Source of the DNA: Bacilli bacterium
Lineage (GTDB): Bacteria; Bacillota_I; Bacilli_A; ML615J-28; CAG-698
Assembly (NCBI GenBank): GCA_028693885.1
Contig: JAQUUM010000048.1
Coordinates: forward strand, 1 to 8,206
Reading direction: 5' to 3'
Length of the DNA: 8,206 bases
The translations under genes were made by a program, and so were the position numbers. The notes under the pieces are model-generated. The model worked only from the letters and a program-made list of their open reading frames with translations. It did not search any database and was not told the DNA's origin. Every line of letters starts with the position of its first letter. Position 1 is the stretch's first letter. Shown piece by piece: positions 6,853-8,206 of this stretch.

Positions 6853-6878
6853 ACCCAAATTAAATCTCTCTTTTTATT

Positions 6879-8147
6879 TTAGTCTAATGCTTCCCATCTT
6901 GCTGATAAATCCAAACCAGAAAACCTCTCCCAAATCCCATCTTCAATTCTAACATCTTGATAAAACCACCCCAAAAATATATAACCCTCTCTGACAGCTG
7001 GGGCTAAAGTATAAGCTTCGTTGTAATAAACTATTTGAATCTGGTTGGGAATAACTCCACCATTTGGACTAAAATATATTACGTATTCATTTGGAGCCCA
7101 ATTAGCATTAAATTCTTTATCAAGTGCTTCATTAACTAATCTTAAATCTAAAGTAGGAGTTACTATATCATCTGATGTCCATCCAATAAACTCATATCCT
7201 GCTTTACTTGGTGTAGGTAAAAGAACATTATCTCTTATATTATAAGAATCTATCACACTACCTAAGAATTCACCCTCATCTAAATTATAAGTAATACTAT
7301 AAGTTTTAGGAATAGCTAAACTATTCAAAACGAAAATTTTGTTTTGAACTTTATATACTTCTAAATCAGTTAAATCTAAATTATCTAATAATAAGTTATT
7401 TCTTTCATTATCAATAATTTCTAAATCAAATATTTTATTATTACTATCTAGTTCTACTACTTCCTCATTAAATAAATTAATCAAAATATATACTTCTTCA
7501 TTTGGATATACTTCATAATACAATTTTAACGAAACCCATTCTTCTATATTTAGTTCTTCTGTAATCTCACTATCAAAACTAATCGAAGTAGTTAAATCAT
7601 AAACTTGATCATCTATTTCATATTTAGTAATACTTAAATCAAATGGATTAATAAATTCAATACTTGATAAATCAATTATATTATTAATATCATCATAAAT
7701 CAAATTATTATTTAAAGTAGTGATATCTTGTCTTTGAACTTCTATTAATACTTTATTATTAATATTACTAATACCTTTATTTGAATTGACTAAAGAAAGA
7801 GTGCTATCTTGATAATTAAAACTCAAAACTTTTATATCAACTTCTCCAAATTCACCTGTTAATAATAATTTATATAAAGCAATGGTTTTATTATTTTGGA
7901 TAAGCACGCTATCAAATATAACAACTCCATAGTTTTCTAACTCAACACTTTTTAAAACATTTGTTGTATCACTTGGAATATTAAAAGTAAATTTCAAATT
8001 TACTTCTTCTGATGTTTCATATCTAATACTACTACTTTGAGAATTAAATATTTCTATTTTTTCAAATGAATAAGGATCATTTCTTAGAAAACTACAACCT
8101 ATTAAATTAAATGATAATAACAGTATGATAATAATAAGTTTTTTCAT
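6879..8147 (-). CDS. Lipoprotein with novel N-terminal region and two InlB-type repeats
   Basis: This is a 422-residue putative surface lipoprotein. The signal peptide ends in LIGC (15-18), making C18 the lipid attachment site. Residues about 25-280 match no family I recognise. They are rich in Ile, Leu, Asn, Asp and Glu with alternating hydrophobic residues, which suggests beta-sandwich domains, perhaps two (about 28-137 and 155-275). Two InlB B-repeat/Flg_new-type modules end the protein: about 281-350, with PTPSKAGYEFIGW and closing ANW, and about 353-417, with REGYIFLGWF and closing ARW. Such repeats are small beta-grasp-like spacers in surface proteins of Firmicutes and Mollicutes. Here they are at the C-terminus, while the cyclophilin next door has one right after its lipid anchor. 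The ATG at 8147 is preceded by AAAAAGGCGGG, a weaker ribosome site like that of the cyclophilin gene. Function unknown; adhesion or ligand binding is only a guess. Confidence 0.85.
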   Translation of the reverse strand: MKKLIIIILLLSFNLIGCSFLRNDPYSFEKIEIFNSQSSSIRYETSEEVNLKFTFNIPSDTTNVLKSVELENYGVVIFDSVLIQNNKTIALYKLLLTGEFGEVDIKVLSFNYQDSTLSLVNSNKGISNINNKVLIEVQRQDITTLNNNLIYDDINNIIDLSSIEFINPFDLSITKYEIDDQVYDLTTSISFDSEITEELNIEEWVSLKLYYEVYPNEEVYILINLFNEEVVELDSNNKIFDLEIIDNERNNLLLDNLDLTDLEVYKVQNKIFVLNSLAIPKTYSITYNLDEGEFLGSVIDSYNIRDNVLLPTPSKAGYEFIGWTSDDIVTPTLDLRLVNEALDKEFNANWAPNEYVIYFSPNGGVIPNQIQIVYYNEAYTLAPAVREGYIFLGWFYQDVRIEDGIWERFSGLDLSARWEALD

Positions 8148-8175
8148 ATTCCCGCCTTTTTAAAACATCGCTTAT

Positions 8176-8204
8176 ATTTTACTATTTTTTATTCATTAAA
8201 ACAA
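8176..8204 (-). promoter_or_regulatory. Probable promoter of the two-repeat lipoprotein gene
   Basis: On the minus strand, TTGTTT (8199-8204) is followed after 17 bases by TAAAAT (8176-8181). The -10 matches consensus at five of six bases and the -35 at three. The site lies about 30 bp before the ATG at 8147. The AT-rich background makes chance matches common, and the upstream flank is cut off by the window edge. Confidence 0.5.
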
Positions 8205-8206
8205 TA

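Noticed and set aside
6841..6878. A possible terminator after the two-repeat lipoprotein gene
   Set aside because: The TTTAA and CCC/GGG-rich stretches do not form a proper stem with a U-tract.
7045..7245. A plus-strand open frame in the two-repeat lipoprotein gene
   Set aside because: It is antisense to the InlB-type repeats, with no ribosome site or family resemblance.
1..8206. A Mycoplasma-type code in which TGA means Trp
   Set aside because: Trp is encoded by TGG at conserved positions, and the LRR gene ends at a TGA placed inside a terminator hairpin, so TGA is a stop here.

Overview
The window is very AT-rich, and every gene I can support lies on the minus strand, so transcription runs from the right edge to the left. 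The complete genes end in TAA, TAG or TGA, tryptophan is written TGG, and Shine-Dalgarno sites of the AAAGGAG type precede most starts. There are SigA-like promoters and U-tract hairpin terminators. Three consecutive genes encode lipoproteins with a Gram-positive or Mollicutes-type lipobox. This fits a low-GC member of the Bacilli or Mollicutes that uses the standard code, for example an Acholeplasma- or Izemoplasma-like lineage. It argues against the Mycoplasma group, which reads TGA as Trp. The taxonomic call is inference.

Layout in transcription order (right to left): (1) 6879-8147, a lipoprotein with a novel N-terminal region and two C-terminal InlB/Flg_new-type repeats, preceded by a promoter at the window edge. 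(2) 5988-6797, a lipoprotein cyclophilin (peptidyl-prolyl isomerase) with one InlB-type repeat between the lipid anchor and the enzyme, with its own extended -10 promoter. (3) 3109-5958, a 949-residue lipoprotein with six Big_2-like Ig domains followed by a phosphodiester glycosidase (NAGPA/DUF2233) domain, 29 bp downstream of the cyclophilin gene and followed by a strong terminator. (4) 2027-3043, a CaCA-family Na+/Ca2+ exchanger of the YrbG type. (5) 1123-2013, a leucine-rich-repeat protein with no signal peptide and a CxCxH/HxH C-terminal domain, 13 bp after the exchanger and ending in a terminator that overlaps its stop codon. (6) 1-965, a membrane-anchored endonuclease I family nuclease, cut by the left window edge, with a near-consensus promoter.

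As a whole this looks like a cell-surface neighbourhood: lipid-anchored proteins carrying spacer or adhesion modules, an extracytoplasmic foldase, a surface glycosidase and an anchored nuclease that could feed nucleotide scavenging. The foldase and glycosidase genes probably share a transcript, so the foldase might help fold the large Ig-repeat protein; that link is inference. I see no mobile element, CRISPR array, tRNA or rRNA. No gene-free stretch exceeds 300 bases; the longest is 157 bp (966-1122).
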